A stretch of DNA of 64,000 nt from Sipunculus nudus (GCA_026874595.1 CM049319.1:52900917-52964916), one strand, 5' to 3'. Positions 1 through 12,405 are shown, numbered from the stretch's first letter. Made by a program: numbers and translations. Notes: generated by a model from the sequence alone, not told the origin.

Positions 1-1807
1 CTGGAGACTTTTTTTCAGGAATATAACTTTATTGAATCAAGACTCAATTGTTTATCCAAAATTAGATCTGAATTTTGCAAATTTTTCAAGTTATTAGCAT
101 AATTAAAAATCAATACCTTAAATTTTGTTCAACTTTGGCAGTGGCACATTTTTTCCCTGTAAGCACTGTTGATTTAATTTTCACAGCATATATACATAAG
201 GATTTAATCTTTTTAAATCTGAAATTTCAAAGGAATTGATTGAAAAGAGTAGCTTTTATTCAAGTTTTCATACACCATGTCAAGTGTTGTTTACATCTAG
301 CCAACCTAGTAGTACAGCCTTCACTTGCATTATGTAACCCACCCAAGGCAGCTTGGCTTGGCTCAGCTTGGCCACTACTAGCAGGCTTCCCCTCTGCCCT
401 GCACTCACCCCCCCCCCCCAGCTGGTGCATAAACTAAATGAATGTTATAATTTTCTGTAATTTATTTTTTTCTTGGCTATGCTAAATTTTAGATTTTGTA
501 TTGTACCACCAGGGTTACAATGGTTAAAGTGCACATTTAATTGTGTCCACCAAGTGATGTATTGCTATGAAAGTGTGTATGTTCATCAGATACGTAATGC
601 TTCACTTCAGAAGAGTAAAACTTCTCCAGGTGTGAAATTGACTATTAATTCCAGTAATTAATTATAGCTGAGATTGTAATCAGCATAATGATATTGTTTG
701 TCCCTCATTCAACCAACAGTGTGTATACTTTATTTGAAAAGATGTTTTTATTTTATCAAATTTACTGAATCTTTTATTTTATTTCAGTAAATAAAATTAA
801 GCATGTACTGAAAACTCCAATGTGCAAAACTTTTTAATAGGCATTCAAGGAATAATTTTGTAGATGCCATGTTGTGGCATTATTTTCTTTTAAATTCAGT
901 TTAATCATTTGATTTAAAAATAATAAAATATATGTGTATGCATAATATGACCCAGTATGAGCTACAATATGGATATATAATGATTGCAACTTAGAATTCT
1001 AATATTTTAACTTATATTTTCAGTTTTTTTATTACAAATTTATAACACTTGTAAATAAAAAAATGAATCAGATAAAAAACTATTAATGGAAAAAAATGGG
1101 TATGCTAAAAAAAACTTAAATTCATTATTCCCTTGAAAGTGAAATAAAGGTATTTGTCCACTTGCTTGTCCATCTGTAAATTTTTCATATGCATCACAGT
1201 ATCTCAAAACTTTTACTGTTTCTTCATTACAGTCTTGTCAGAGTATTAGTTTGCAATCATATATTTAGAACTTTACTATAACCAAGTAGGAGGGCCCCTT
1301 TCCTCTTAGCTTCTCATAAGCTTTTATAAATGAAAAACATTACAATAGAATATTTTTCATATTTTGCATTTGCAAAAATTTCAAACTTAAGCTTGACGCC
1401 GTGACCCATGGGTCCTTTGTTTATATTCTGGATTCTCAACATCATTGTTTGGCTAAAACTGAATAAATACCAGACATGGTGTAATTACTTGGCAAATTTA
1501 TTTGAATACGAATATGAATATGTACTCCATTATAGTTAAACTCTTATCTTATATGTGCTGCATATCAGTTATATGGCCAAGTCAAAATCTGTATGACAAT
1601 AGCACTCCATTTGTTAATAAAATAAATGAAATCAATTTCTTCCCTGTCTCCAAAGAAACTATCAAAATTATACATAAGCTAAACACCAACAACTCATAAT
1701 ACAGCTTATATTTATTTCCACACAAAACCAGCATGTGCCTCATTTCAAAATCATATCTTTTTATCATATATAACAGCTGAGCGCTGTGACCCATGGGTCC
1801 CTTGTTT
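1..1807 (+). repeat. Truncated copy of hairpin-headed repeat family with nested insert
   Basis: The first ~250 bases match the interior of the 2.65-kb elements at 14381 and 41077, for example the stretch of aatataactttattgaatc and the block ending in the conserved ttttattcaagttttca. Bases 1423-1807 match their 3' end, finishing in CAGCTGAGCGCTGTGACCCA and CCCTTGTTT. The head is outside the window. A second family tail with the palindrome GACCCATGGGTC ends near 1422, and the outer element resumes directly after it at the 'attctggattctcaac' block. This suggests a related element inserted into the outer one. The copy also lacks about 240 bases present in the full elements, between 'gtactccattata' and 'gttaaactcttat'. 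The tail matches are clear; the extent of the insert (roughly 440-1422) is inferred. Confidence 0.6.
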
Positions 1808-2640
1808 TATGGGTAAACCTCCTAATTTTAGCCTTTTTCAGCTTTAAAATGTTTAATGATGAAAATGTCAATCTGAATTGTGTAATTTTCAAATGATTTA
1901 TCCTAGGGTAGGGTTCTTTCAATTGCAGAAGAATAGATTGGGTTCCTGATTTTTTGGTAGAGACATGGAAAGGTGAAGTTGGTCTTGATGCCATGAGTAG
2001 GCCTTTTTTCTAACTGATGGCTGTAAAAGTCTTCTTGCTCATAACTGTTGTTTCAACTTTTGTAACATTGCACAAACATGATTCTTAGAAGGCCTTTGTT
2101 CAAATTTACTAAAATGATTGTTTGCAGAATTATTGAACCTTTAATGATGAAAGGACTACATCTTTTATTATTCTTAACATTTTGATAAAAAATATCTTAT
2201 ATATATGTGAGCTTAAAAAAAAAGCATTGTAGCAAAAGTCTTTCAGTTTGTGTAAACAGATTTACCAACAGGCCAAGACTGTGCATCTATAAATTGCTTG
2301 GCAAACTGCCAAATATTTCAGATTTGGCATCAGGCCAAGGGCCGGCTGGATCTATTTATAGCTTAAGCAGACTGCTAACTGTATCAGATTATGCAACAGG
2401 ACAAAAGTTCACACAGTGTAGTGGCTACAGTAAGCAATTTATTCCTGTTCATTCAGGGAATCTGCCTTTCTCACTTCGCCTGGTCAGCCCAGTGCACCTG
2501 ACTCAAGAGAAGTTTGATATATTGGCCTGATATTTTTTCTTGTCAATGCATCTTTGATGGCTTTCTTGTACACAAGACTGGTGTTGCCACCTACAATAAT
2601 TTTTGTGTTGTGTGCACCTATGCAAGTATTTCAGCAGTGA
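1808..2640. other. Unassigned stretch with weak repeat similarity
   Basis: No coding exon is recognisable. Around 2575-2600 there is a degenerate match (gtgttgccacctacaat) to the GGTGGCGCCACC module of the satellites near 26-33 kb. The segment near 2215-2270 resembles 31915-31975 (both contain aaagcattgtagc followed by an aacagattt block). It is probably an old, diverged copy of the same repeat class. A 107-codon ORF at 2207-2530 lies here but shows no recognisable domain. Confidence 0.35.
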
Positions 2641-2987
2641 TGTTTGTGTAATTGGTGTATGTACTCAGGTTCAAAATGTTCATTACTTGCATTGTACATA
2701 TGCATGTCACACATGTACTTGAAAAATAATGGTTCAGCGTGGGAGGATTATACATGATGTATATCCCACTGCACAGGTTGGCATTAGGCCCTTTAGATTT
2801 GATTGATATGATAATAGTCCTATCATGAATATCATGAATATGAAACCCTCACAAACATAAAGGCAACCACAGTATATTATCAAATTATATATGTTATCAA
2901 ATACTATAATTCTAGTGGGGATAAACTGAGCTGATTAAAGTACCAAAGAGATCTACTCTGTTACTTATAATAGAGATTACAGTGAAA

Positions 2988-3168
2988 CCTCTATAATGTT
3001 TGCAACCTTGGCACTGGGTCAAACTGCTCACTTCATAGAGGTGACTACTATATGGAGGTCAAAGCTTAGCATGAATAAAAGATAAGAAAACAATCAGGAC
3101 TGAAAAACTGCCCACTATATAGAGGTGCCCACTATATGTAGGTTCCCACAAGGAGAAGTTTTACTGTA
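2988..3168. mobile_element. Short TIR element, pogo/Tigger-like MITE
   Basis: The left end TACAGTGAAACCTCTATAA and the right end, which reads TACAGTAAAACTTCTCC on the reverse complement, form imperfect terminal inverted repeats of about 18 bp. Inside are repeats of the 'atagaggt' word (cttcatagaggtgac, tatatagaggtgccc). The element is about 180 bp with no coding capacity. The TACAGT...ACTGTA ends with an outer TA are typical of TA-target Tc1/pogo elements, and CAGTGAAACCTCT ends are known from pogo-type MITEs in many animals. Class assignment is by end similarity only. Confidence 0.65.
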
Positions 3169-3720
3169 TTCTTCCATTGAATTTCAAATGGTAAATAATC
3201 TGCAAATCTTGGGACAAAATAATTAAGATTAAAGATTATATATAACTCTGAATTGATATTTAATTTATTTATAAAAAAAACCAGACATAAGAATGTTCTA
3301 TTAAATGAAATACAAAAAGAAAAATAACATTTATCTTATTGATTGATTTTATAGCTGTAAATAGCTACTATTTATACTTAGTGATGTGTTGTTAAAAAAA
3401 AAGAGATTAAATTGATTGCTTAAGTTGCTTTAGATATAGATTAAATTTAAAGCTCTGAATGGAGGGCAAGTGTATAGCTCTGTAGACAGAGATGTGTAGC
3501 CATAAATAGAGATTATGGTATTTGTGTAGTTTTGAGAATATGATCAGGAGTTCTTCCTAATCTGGTTTTTATTCCTTAAAAAAATTTAAAATAAATTGAT
3601 CATCTCACAAGAATGTGAATCCTAGTTAACACCTTGTGTCAGTGTTTTGATCTATGGATATGACAGTAACGAGGTAGGAGGCTCTTGGTACTTTATAAAG
3701 AACCAATTTCAACAAAACAA
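3169..3720. other. AT-rich stretch, nothing recognised
   Basis: Low-GC DNA with A-runs and no exon-like ORF. The 3466-3560 segment (gagggcaagtgtatagctctgtag...) faintly resembles a tRNA-like SINE head but has no convincing B box. Confidence 0.4.
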
Positions 3721-4400
3721 AGTTAATCTGGGCGGCCTGATGGTTTAAAGGTCGAAGAAAGTTCAGTGGAAGCATTGTATAAATGTTTCTCTTGTGGTTT
3801 TAATATTTATAGAAGCAATTATTAAACACACATAACTGGCCCAGCTGGCTTTTTCATGGCCCAGAAGGTTGTGACAGCAATGAAATGTCCACAGCTTAGC
3901 AACCTGATCATCAGATTGGGAAGGAGGGGTTTGGGTTGAAGAACAGATGGCTGAATGCTGAGCAATCCGTCCCCCCCTGAACAGCCATCTCAGAAGAGAG
4001 GCAAAGCATGTATTGCGAGATTATATGAAATCCTGGGTGAGAGCAGAGGACTTAAGCTGGGGCCGAGTACCGCAGGAAGGGTGGCTGAATCAGGGTTTGT
4101 TTAGGAACCAGATGTCTGCACGATTGATTTTATGACTATGTTACACGTGGAACAAGACTTTGCATTTATTTGCCATCGTTCCTTCAGGCGAGTCGTGAAA
4201 GCGGGCTGTAGGGGCATCCTCTGTGCTTGAACTGAAAAGAAAAAGAAGCCGAAAAAAATAAACACCCAATGACAAAAATGATGTCCACAGATGTGCCAAT
4301 ATTGTTTAAACTTGCTTGAGTGTTTGCGTGAAATTATGACGACATGTCCCGACATCTCTCGCCACTTTGCATCAAGCCAATTGAGGTCTGAAAGAAATCA
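3721..4400. promoter_or_regulatory. GC-elevated island, candidate conserved non-coding element
   Basis: Base composition rises sharply against the flanking AT-rich DNA and the sequence is complex and non-repetitive. All six frames are interrupted; the longest ORF is 84 codons (minus strand 4101-4355, low complexity). Homeobox/Fox/Sox-like words occur, including gattgattttatgac, gcatttatttgcc and atattgtttaaac. A role as an enhancer is inference; what is seen is an unusual composition block without repeat copies elsewhere in the window. Confidence 0.35.
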
Positions 4401-4717
4401 TTTGATGGGGTTTTAAATGCTTGCAATAATTGCTAGTTTTCACCAGGTGCCAGAAGGAGGGTTTAAGAAACACTTTACAAAGAATTTCGAACCAGAAAAT
4501 AGACTGGTTCCTGCACTATTTGTGGACTTAAAATGTCTCAGGCTTCTCATAAGTTCACCAGTAAAAAGTACACAACAAGGGAAGAAATTTATGCGGGTGG
4601 TATTCAGAGGGTTTACCAAACAGTCATTCGTGGTAACCAAATGAGTTTGAAAAACAGATGTCATCCAGGTTATATTTTATTTTATCTGATGCAAACACAG
4701 CACATCTATATTTTTTG

Positions 4718-4721
<4 letters not shown>

Positions 4722-4795
<74 letters not shown>
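4722..4795. repeat. Compound (CT)n(TA)n microsatellite
   Basis: About 16 CT units run directly into about 20 TA units, with one taaata interruption. A further short TA run follows at 4821-4832. Confidence 0.9.
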
Positions 4796-5104
4796 TATGG
4801 AGTTGGTCCTATGACATTTTATATATATATAAAAAATATTCAGGGATAAAATCAGGCAGACTGTTGATCCTACTTAGACAAATCCAGTTGTAGTTTGTAC
4901 TGGGACAAACCTGATCTTACAGGGTTTATTTCTGTGGTATTTATTTTCTACTAGGACAAACCATGATGGCATGAGAAAACTAAAGATAAATAACTTAATC
5001 TCTAAAATTTTAAGAAGATATAACATTGATGAAAATTAAAATTATTATAAGAAACTCACATTTGAGCAACCACTTTGATAATAATAGACAAGGCAATTAA
5101 TGTA

Positions 5105-6370
5105 GATCTTGTTTATAGCAAACCTGTGACTTAAGCGATGGTGTATTGTGCATGGTCTTAAGTTAACCATAGCTAGGCCTATCTCAAAAACGGCAGGAGC
5201 TAGCATCATCAAATTTTTTGCAAATAATCAGTCATCGGAAAAACTCTATCAGATTTTTTTTCTATCTGCATTTTCTTAGATTTTATTGGGAAAAAGTTAA
5301 AAAAGCTTTAAAAAACTTTTTCTCCGAAACTGTCCAGCCAAAGTGTCCAATATTTCATAGAAATAATCCCTGGAACAATCATTCTCAAGTTTGTACGAAT
5401 GGTTCCAGTTAAAACATTTTGGTCAAGTTACAGGAGCTTGAACTTAGTCAAAAAGCACACTAAAATCAAAATCTCAGAAACAGCTGGAGCTATCATCACC
5501 AAATTTTATGCCAATGTTTGTCACATAAGTCATATCTGAAATTGAGGTACTGGTGGTGCCACCTGCATCAGCCTTTTTGTACAGGGGTCATCAGTGCCTG
5601 TATCATATGGAGGGTTACAGAGAACTTCTCCTCTGAAACCTTATGGCCAAATTTGTTTAATATCGCACAGAAATGATCCTAGGGTAGTGCTCTTGAAGTT
5701 TGTTCAAATGGTCTCTGTTTATTGACTTTTGGCTGAGTTATGGGAGGCTAAATTTTGTTATATGCCACAACAGCCCATTTTAGCAGAGTGGCTACAAAGA
5801 TCTTCTTCTAAAAAAACACTGGTCCAAATTCTTAAACTTACACATTAATTATCCTCCAAGTCAATTTTGTTCAAATGGTTTTGGTTCAGTGCTTTTTGGC
5901 ACCTCTCCATAGGAATATGATATACCAGCCTGAAATTGGGAAAATTTCAGCATATTCACTTATTGTAAAGTTTTGTCATATACAAGACTGGTGGCGCCAC
6001 CTACAATATTTTATCCACAGTGAATGTGGGAGGGGATATCAGCCTGAAATCGGGCATATGTAAACATGTCTGATACCTTCTTCATATACAAGACATGTAG
6101 GCCTACTTGAAAACTAATGGCCCAGTACTGAAGCTAATACCTGGTGTATAAACCATTGCACAGGTTCACATTATGCCTGTAGGCCTTGTTTCAATCAATC
6201 TCTAGGAAGTTGAAATGTTAGCAGATCTACATGCAAACGGTCAGATCTATGAGGAATGGGGTCACAGATTGAAATGCAATATGGTATGCAAATTGATCTT
6301 GAAGAACTTGCTTATGTAGAAGACTTGTGGTGCCACCTACAATTTCTCTGTTTTGTGACTTTACTTAATG
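5105..6370 (+). repeat. Dispersed repeat with GCGATGG head and palindrome modules
   Basis: It begins with tagcaaacctgtgacttaag and cgatggtg, matching the start of the copy at 50813 (agcgaacctgtgagcttatg). The body around 5330-5560 (ctgtccagccaaa, ggttccagtt, aaagcacactaaaat, cagctggagctatcatcacc) matches 31500-31745, 37520-37640 and 51040-51260. It carries a perfect GGTGGCGCCACC at 5990-6001 and near matches at about 5535 and 6328. No coding capacity is visible; this is a non-autonomous repeat of unknown class. Confidence 0.65.
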
Positions 6371-6700
6371 TTTTTAAAATGTCAGATCACAACCATTAGT
6401 CTATTCTTTTGAAGGACAAAACAAATCTTCTGGACACAAATACTTCAGTTTCACATTAAAACAATCATGATTGTATTTTTCATCAAACCTTAAATTAAGT
6501 CACTGTGGCCTTTGTCATTTGAGCTACTTGGGAAAAACCTAAATTTTTGGCTGGGCCTCTCTACAGTGAATATTTGATACAAACCACCAATTTTTTTCTG
6601 AACAGATCAGTGAATTATTATTTTTTTAAACTGAGTTAGGTGTTACAGTGTAGTGTTCACACTATGTCCTTGACAGTACCTCAGAGATTTAACAAGATCT
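6371..6700. other. AT-rich stretch, nothing recognised
   Basis: No exon, RNA gene or repeat copy is recognised here. Confidence 0.4.
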
Positions 6701-6714
6701 GTCATAAAGAGAGG

Positions 6715-6850
6715 TTAGGACTTCTGGATTATTCATGGCTCTATACATACCAAAAAAAAAATCCCAAAGGCTTAGTTACAGAATTTCATATTTCATAGAC
6801 AGTGCCAATTACAGGCCATGGACATATCCTTTTAAAAGAGAACTACAAAA
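6715..6850 (+). repeat. Fragment of SINE body
   Basis: The words gacttctggattattc and tagacagtgccaattacaggc match the 3' body of the tRNA-headed repeat at 57777-58095 (gacttctggattattcc; tagacagtgccaccaacagg). A further fragment with gacagtgctaccaacaggcc lies near 44031. The tRNA-like head is missing here. Confidence 0.55.
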
Positions 6851-6904
6851 TAAAAAGATAATATAACAAGGGATATTTCATGTCAAGTTGTTTAAAAATT
6901 GGTT

Positions 6905-7400
6905 TAGGCTAAAGGACACCCCCAGAAAATTACTCTCCCATACAAATACCCTACAATTACCTCCTAAACAATTACCCCCTGACATAAATACTCTCATAGA
7001 CAAGTACCAATAGAAAAATACCCCCTGAGATAATAACAACCTAGACAGTTACCCTCTTGTTACCCCCTGAAATAATAGCTTCCTGGACTACCCTTAGACA
7101 GTTGCCCCCATGTTTTAAAATATACAATATAAAGTGTTCATTATACAAGATTTATTCATTAATTTGTTTATATTATGTATTCTTTGACATGTATATTTAT
7201 ACCCTTAGGATAATTGTTTGGGGATTAATTTTCATTGGGTTTATGGTCTCAGGATGTAAGTGATGGGAGGATAATTGTTGGGGGGGGGAAGGGGGGGAGG
7301 CTATTGTTGGGAAGGGGGAGAGGGGATAATTGTATGTGGGTAGTTGTCAGGGGTTATTTTTCAGGGGGTTAATTATCCCAAGGGTATTTGTCCTGTTGGC
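6905..7400. repeat. Long imperfect inverted repeat, C-rich arm and G-rich arm
   Basis: Bases 6905-7110 carry degenerate units such as aattaccccctgacataaat and taccccctgagataata. Bases 7200-7400 carry the opposite-strand version, such as ggataattgt, tagttgtcaggggtt and cagggggttaattatcc. Read on the reverse complement, the right arm gives acaaataccc and aaccccctgaaaaataac, matching the left arm. About 90 bp separate the arms, so a large imperfect hairpin is possible. A related G-rich piece occurs at 34705-34745. It is probably an element built of short AATTACCCCCTGA-type units. Confidence 0.6.
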
Positions 7401-7990
7401 ATTGGTTTAATCCCTTTCAAACAAAACTGATGAAATTTCAACATTACCTCAGCAGTTTGCCCAGTGGAACCTGTAAACCTGCAATTCAATCATAAATAGG
7501 TGTGTGTAGTTGTGTGACCAGTACACGGATACCCCCACCAGGATTCCCTCATCAAGCTTTCATGTGTTGGACAGTGTCATGCTTCAGTTACATTGGTTAA
7601 CTTGGTCTGCTGCTGAACAACACTGGCCCTAAAACAGTGAATTTGATGGCTACCAACAGGGACAAAGGAATCTTGGTATATAATCCTTTGAATTAAAAAT
7701 TAGTTATAATGTTCCAGATTATCTCCAAACATTTTATTGATTTTTCATTTGGTGTTGCCCTAATCCATCACTAACTTTCATGAAAATTGTTCATAAATCG
7801 TTATGTTAGTTGCTAACAGACATACCAACCAACCAAGGGGGAAACATGATAACTATGTCACCTGCTGGAGGTATAATAAATCAAATTGGTTCATAGTTTA
7901 AAAATTTCAGTGACAAGGTAGATTATTTTTTTTAGGAATTTAAAGGATATCAAACACCAAAATATTTGGCTAATTGCTGTGAGCTGGCTG
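7401..7990. other. Unassigned stretch
   Basis: Ordinary AT-rich DNA. No exon, RNA gene or repeat copy is recognised. Confidence 0.4.
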
Positions 7991-8400
7991 GACGTTCAGT
8001 TACCTACGTACACAGCAGGCATAAGTTATGATAATTTGAGTGCACAGCTTGTAGCAGTACATCAGCAGAAACTGTTGATGGTTCACCTGAATTCATGGTT
8101 CATACATATTTCATACAGACAGCTCTCAGAATGGATGATAATCTTATGAATATTCATGAATACAGCAGCCTTAACGTGCCCACCATTCTCGCAAGAGGAT
8201 TAGTAGAGTACAGATCCCCTCTTCGTGGGCCATACCTGCGGGGGTTTCCTGCATGTTTTCAACATCTTAAACATTACCGTGCCTGGCTGACCAGTATCCT
8301 CAGAACTTGAGTGGCTATTGTGAATTCTCCTAACATGTAAATACAGATTGTTAGTTTTTACAAGGGCTGATCCTCTCATGAATATTCATGACTCTTGATG
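7991..8400. promoter_or_regulatory. GC-elevated island with two POU-type palindromes
   Basis: A complex, non-repetitive block. It contains ATGAATATTCAT twice, inside cttatgaatattcatgaata near 8146 and ctcatgaatattcatgactc near 8377, about 230 bp apart. ATGAATATTCAT is a perfect palindrome that fits the MORE-type site bound by POU-domain dimers. The ORF at 8095-8310 (71 codons) has no recognisable domain and no splice context matching WDR4. The regulatory role is inferred from composition and the paired sites. Confidence 0.35.
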
Positions 8401-10325
8401 TAGTTGTGTGTAGGAAATAGGAGCTCACCCTGCCCTGTACCACTGTTTAAGTTCACTCTGTGTGGCTCACAGACTTGTGGTTCATGTTACTATAAAAATG
8501 TACAAATATGCAGACACTACAGAATTTTGGATGAGTCAAATAAAACTTGTAGTGACATAATCACTAAAAATAGATTACATTTGCAAACAATCAGTAAGGA
8601 ACATAGTATTTTGATTTTACTTTCATTGATTGAAGTTTTTAGTCTTTTTAAATCATTAATTTTTATTCAGACATATCTGACATATTTCCTTAACTTATTC
8701 ATTTTATATAGAGAATAAATGTTGAACTTTTGGGGTGTTTTGTTATTCCATTTGGATATATTTGATTGATATATTTTTATTTCATTAACATATTTAATTT
8801 ACATATTCAATATATATATATGTATAAAAGTATGTATAAAATATATATTTATATGTAATGTGTCTTTTTATATTTAGAAATAAATGTATTTAAACGTTTA
8901 TAATTTGTTTTGCAAGACTTGCTTAACATCATTCATATTTTTTTAATATCCTTAATATTAACAGACATGGTCAAAGTTAAACTTGGCAGGTTTTGAATAA
9001 AGTGAATGTTAAAAGAATGTTTACTATTTTTCAAAATAGCTTGGTTTGGCAGTGAAGCCAAATATATTTTATTGAGTTAATTATGTGTTTGAAGATTTGC
9101 TATATTTGGTTCACAAGATATGCACTATGAGGCTTTTAAAATATTGTATTACAAATTTGATTAGGAATAATTTGTTTAGATAAACAAAGTTTTTTCTCGA
9201 ATATAAAGTAATTTTTAGACTAGAAAACAATAAATTATTTAAAGAATCAAACAATTATAAGCATGTAAGCTTTTATGGTAATATAGTCTAGGCCATACAA
9301 AAAAATATATTGTTAATATAGTCTAGGTCATACAAATAAAATTTATTGTTCACTTTTCATGGATAAAACTTTTGATTTTGGCAAAGATCAGGTCCTTTGC
9401 TGATTTGTCGAATATCACAAATTTCATAAAAAGTTCTTAAAGGTATGGAAAATGGAATAAATTTTGTGTTAATCATGTATCATTTCAAGAACTAGAGCAA
9501 ATTTTTAAATTTTTCTCTGCAAACTTGCAAATTCCATACATTGTACCTCCACTTGTAAAAGAAAAAGACAACAATGTGTCTGCCCTGTGTATCATTTACA
9601 CCAAGATTCTGAAAAACAATAAGTGTTCTTTTTGTGGCCCTATCACTGACACCCATATCCCATTTTAAACCATGTTTTTGAATATTTAAAAGGATTTAAA
9701 TATTGTGGTTGCCTTTTTGTTTGCTGGGTTTCAATTTTGGGATATTTGCGAATGGAGAAATATCACAAAAAATAAAAGTGTCATGAAAATTAAGTCCCGT
9801 CATCAAAGGCAAAGTTCAAAAGTAAAAGGTTGACATCATTAATAGAAATTAAAATAGTTTGTTTATATTCAGAGATTGATTATTTAAATGATTCCATACC
9901 TTCCCGTATGATCTTTTCATTGACAAACAATATTTGTTGTCAATAAGATTTTGTGCACATTATATTTGACATATAGTTACGTCACATAATAATGGTTATA
10001 CTCGCTGTATTGGTCTTTTGCATTGTGAGATCTCAAAAATGGAACCCTCATGAAACAATGGAAGAGTAAAAATGCGAAATATTAACCCGGCGAATATGAA
10101 GTCAACCACAGGTTGATTGATTACAATGACTGGTATATTTAACAAGAGATGATTATTAAATTAGCCATATATAAAATATTTAAAAGAGTTCAGTATCATT
10201 AACATGCAACTTTTCAAGATAAATATCATCCTGACTTGAGGCTATAAATAGATTTTGAGTTTGTAAATATTTTATGAAACATAGATATTGAATTAAAGTT
10301 GCCGACTGTTGAGCAATAACTGGGG
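8401..10325. other. AT-rich stretch with minor tandem repeats
   Basis: Very AT-rich, with TA runs around 8750-8880. A two-copy direct repeat (taatatagtctagg.catacaaa) lies at about 9280-9345. No coding exon was recognised. Confidence 0.45.
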
Positions 10326-10329
10326 TTTA

Positions 10330-10760
10330 TCACAGGAAAAAACAAAACTTCCTCTGAAGTTTACGAGAACGCCACACCCATCGCCTCTTGTTGCTTCATT
10401 TCCCGACCCACCTGATGGCCACGCCTCACCTAGTGCTATTTCCTGGTGTGTCTTTTATCTGTAGTACCCGCTGGGTACAAAAGGGCTAGAAAAGGAAAAG
10501 AGCTCTCTACTACAGGGGTCACTGAGTGCAATGAAATAAATGACTCAAGAATGACATATGAATGTAAAAATAAAAAAATCCCACATTTTATCTGCTATTG
10601 TAGAGCTGTACCGCCTGGCTGGAGTACATTTCTTTTGCTACATTAATTTGAGATGTCATGCGATGTGTGTCTGTTTCACATCAGTGACAGCATGGAAGTG
10701 TTTTCATTGCACTCAAGGGGCTCACTTTGTCACAAGATATGGCATGTTTATTAAATGAAT
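10330..10760. promoter_or_regulatory. GC-elevated island, candidate regulatory block
   Basis: Composition rises around gccacacccatcgcctcttg and ggccacgcctcacctag, two words that fit KLF/Sp-type CACCC boxes. There is no matching repeat elsewhere in the window, and the short ORFs (10446-10646, 10558-10758) have no recognisable domain. Regulatory function is inference. Confidence 0.25.
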
Positions 10761-10789
10761 GTGCACTATACACTTCTTAATCATCCATA

Positions 10790-11190
10790 AAGCTCAATTT
10801 TTCACTATCATGTTCAACATCATCCTCTTACTCAAAATGATAATCTTACTCATTGTTGCATGTACCCATTATCATCATTGTCATCCTTTTTATCATTTTC
10901 ATCATCACCGTCATTACCACCATCACTGACATCATCATCATTGTTTATGTTGTTGTCATCATCTACAACAACACCATCATCATCTTCATCATTGTTTTAC
11001 TTCCACATTAGTATAACCATAGTTATCATCATCATCATCAATTTTTTTACACCAAATTCATTATCAACAAAATTTAGATTCCACTACATCACCTCAGCAC
11101 CATCATCAACATCTTTACTGTCATCATCATCAGTTCCCTCACCATCATCATGATCATATTGATCATCACCACCATAAACATCATTGTTGT
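10790..11190. repeat. Degenerate (ATC)n trinucleotide tract
   Basis: About 400 bases dominated by cat/atc triplets with interruptions. It is open as a Ser/Pro-rich 97-codon frame on the plus strand (10860-11153), which is a by-product of the triplet repeat and not a gene. Confidence 0.85.
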
Positions 11191-12405
11191 CATCATTGTT
11201 TTATACTGCCATCATTAACAGGTAAATCGTACTGTATGTTGTTTTTTTTTTTTACTGTATGGTTTCTTTCTCCTTAGAATAACTTCCATTAGCTTGCTTT
11301 ATCTACAAGTAAATATTAGTACTTTCATGTCACTGCAGTATCTTCGTTTCAGGTGACAGGTTTAGGATGAAATCTACCAATTTTTTTTATTGATCAGTGG
11401 AAAAAAAACTGTGAAAATGCAGAGCAAGGGACACCCCTACTCTTATTCTGGTACCCTTAAAGAACCTCCTACGAATGTGTTGCACTAAAGACACAAAATT
11501 AACAATGTTCTGTACTCCTGACATGTGAAAGGTCCATGTAATGCTTGGTCTAAAATGCCTGTTTTGACCTACATGGCTTGTTGTTGTTTTCCCCACAATA
11601 TTAATCTGGTTTGAAAATGACAAATAGATGTTCAAAAAGCAAAATTTATGGTAAATGCTGATAATCCTGTTGTACACCTGGTTCAGGTTTTAGCATACAA
11701 ATTGCAAAGTCACAGCAAATATGTCAAATACATGGTTTTCTAGCGGAGTAAAATAAAATAAAACACCTTTCATAGGTATCTTTAATTCTCACTACAAGTC
11801 GAGAATGATCTTTTAATAAAAACAAGACTTCAAAAATAACCTCATTTATTTGTTCTCTTCATTTGCTTATGTATAGTTTTTACTAATAACTTCTTGCGTG
11901 GAATTCAATCAACCTTTCTTTTTGGTACTAGAAACTGCATATGCTCACGGGATTGCCAAATTAATTGACAGTTTAAAAATATACAATGAAAAAAAAATTG
12001 CAAAGCATCAAGGTCTCAGAACTACACCATTTTTTATATACATTTTTTTTTCATACACATTTAACATAAAGCCAGACCAAGCTTCTTCATAACATTTCAT
12101 ACATCTATTATGACAAAACAAATTTATACTTGTTTATATCATCTTTGAATGTGATAGAATTACACAAAAGTTTCACTTTTAAAAGTGTTGCATAAATATC
12201 CTAAACAAGAGCTTGCCATAAAAAACACCAAAAATTTGATAGAAATTGAAGCAACATGTTGTACAAAAATGGGATGCAAGTCAGAAGAGTTTTGGACAGT
12301 TGTGCACTAGAGCTGGGATGGTAACTGGGATCTGGAATTATAATTTTATCTGACAGCTGTGATAATTGTATCGTTGACTTCTCTATTGTTATGATACCAT
12401 ACTAA
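11191..12405. other. Unassigned AT-rich stretch
   Basis: No exon, RNA gene or repeat family is recognised. The 96-codon minus-strand ORF at 11387-11677 has no recognisable domain. Confidence 0.4.

Noticed and set aside
2207-2530. 107-codon plus-strand ORF
   Set aside because: No domain. It lies in DNA with weak similarity to the dispersed repeats.
10860-11153. Serine-rich 97-codon ORF
   Set aside because: A translation of the degenerate ATC triplet tract.
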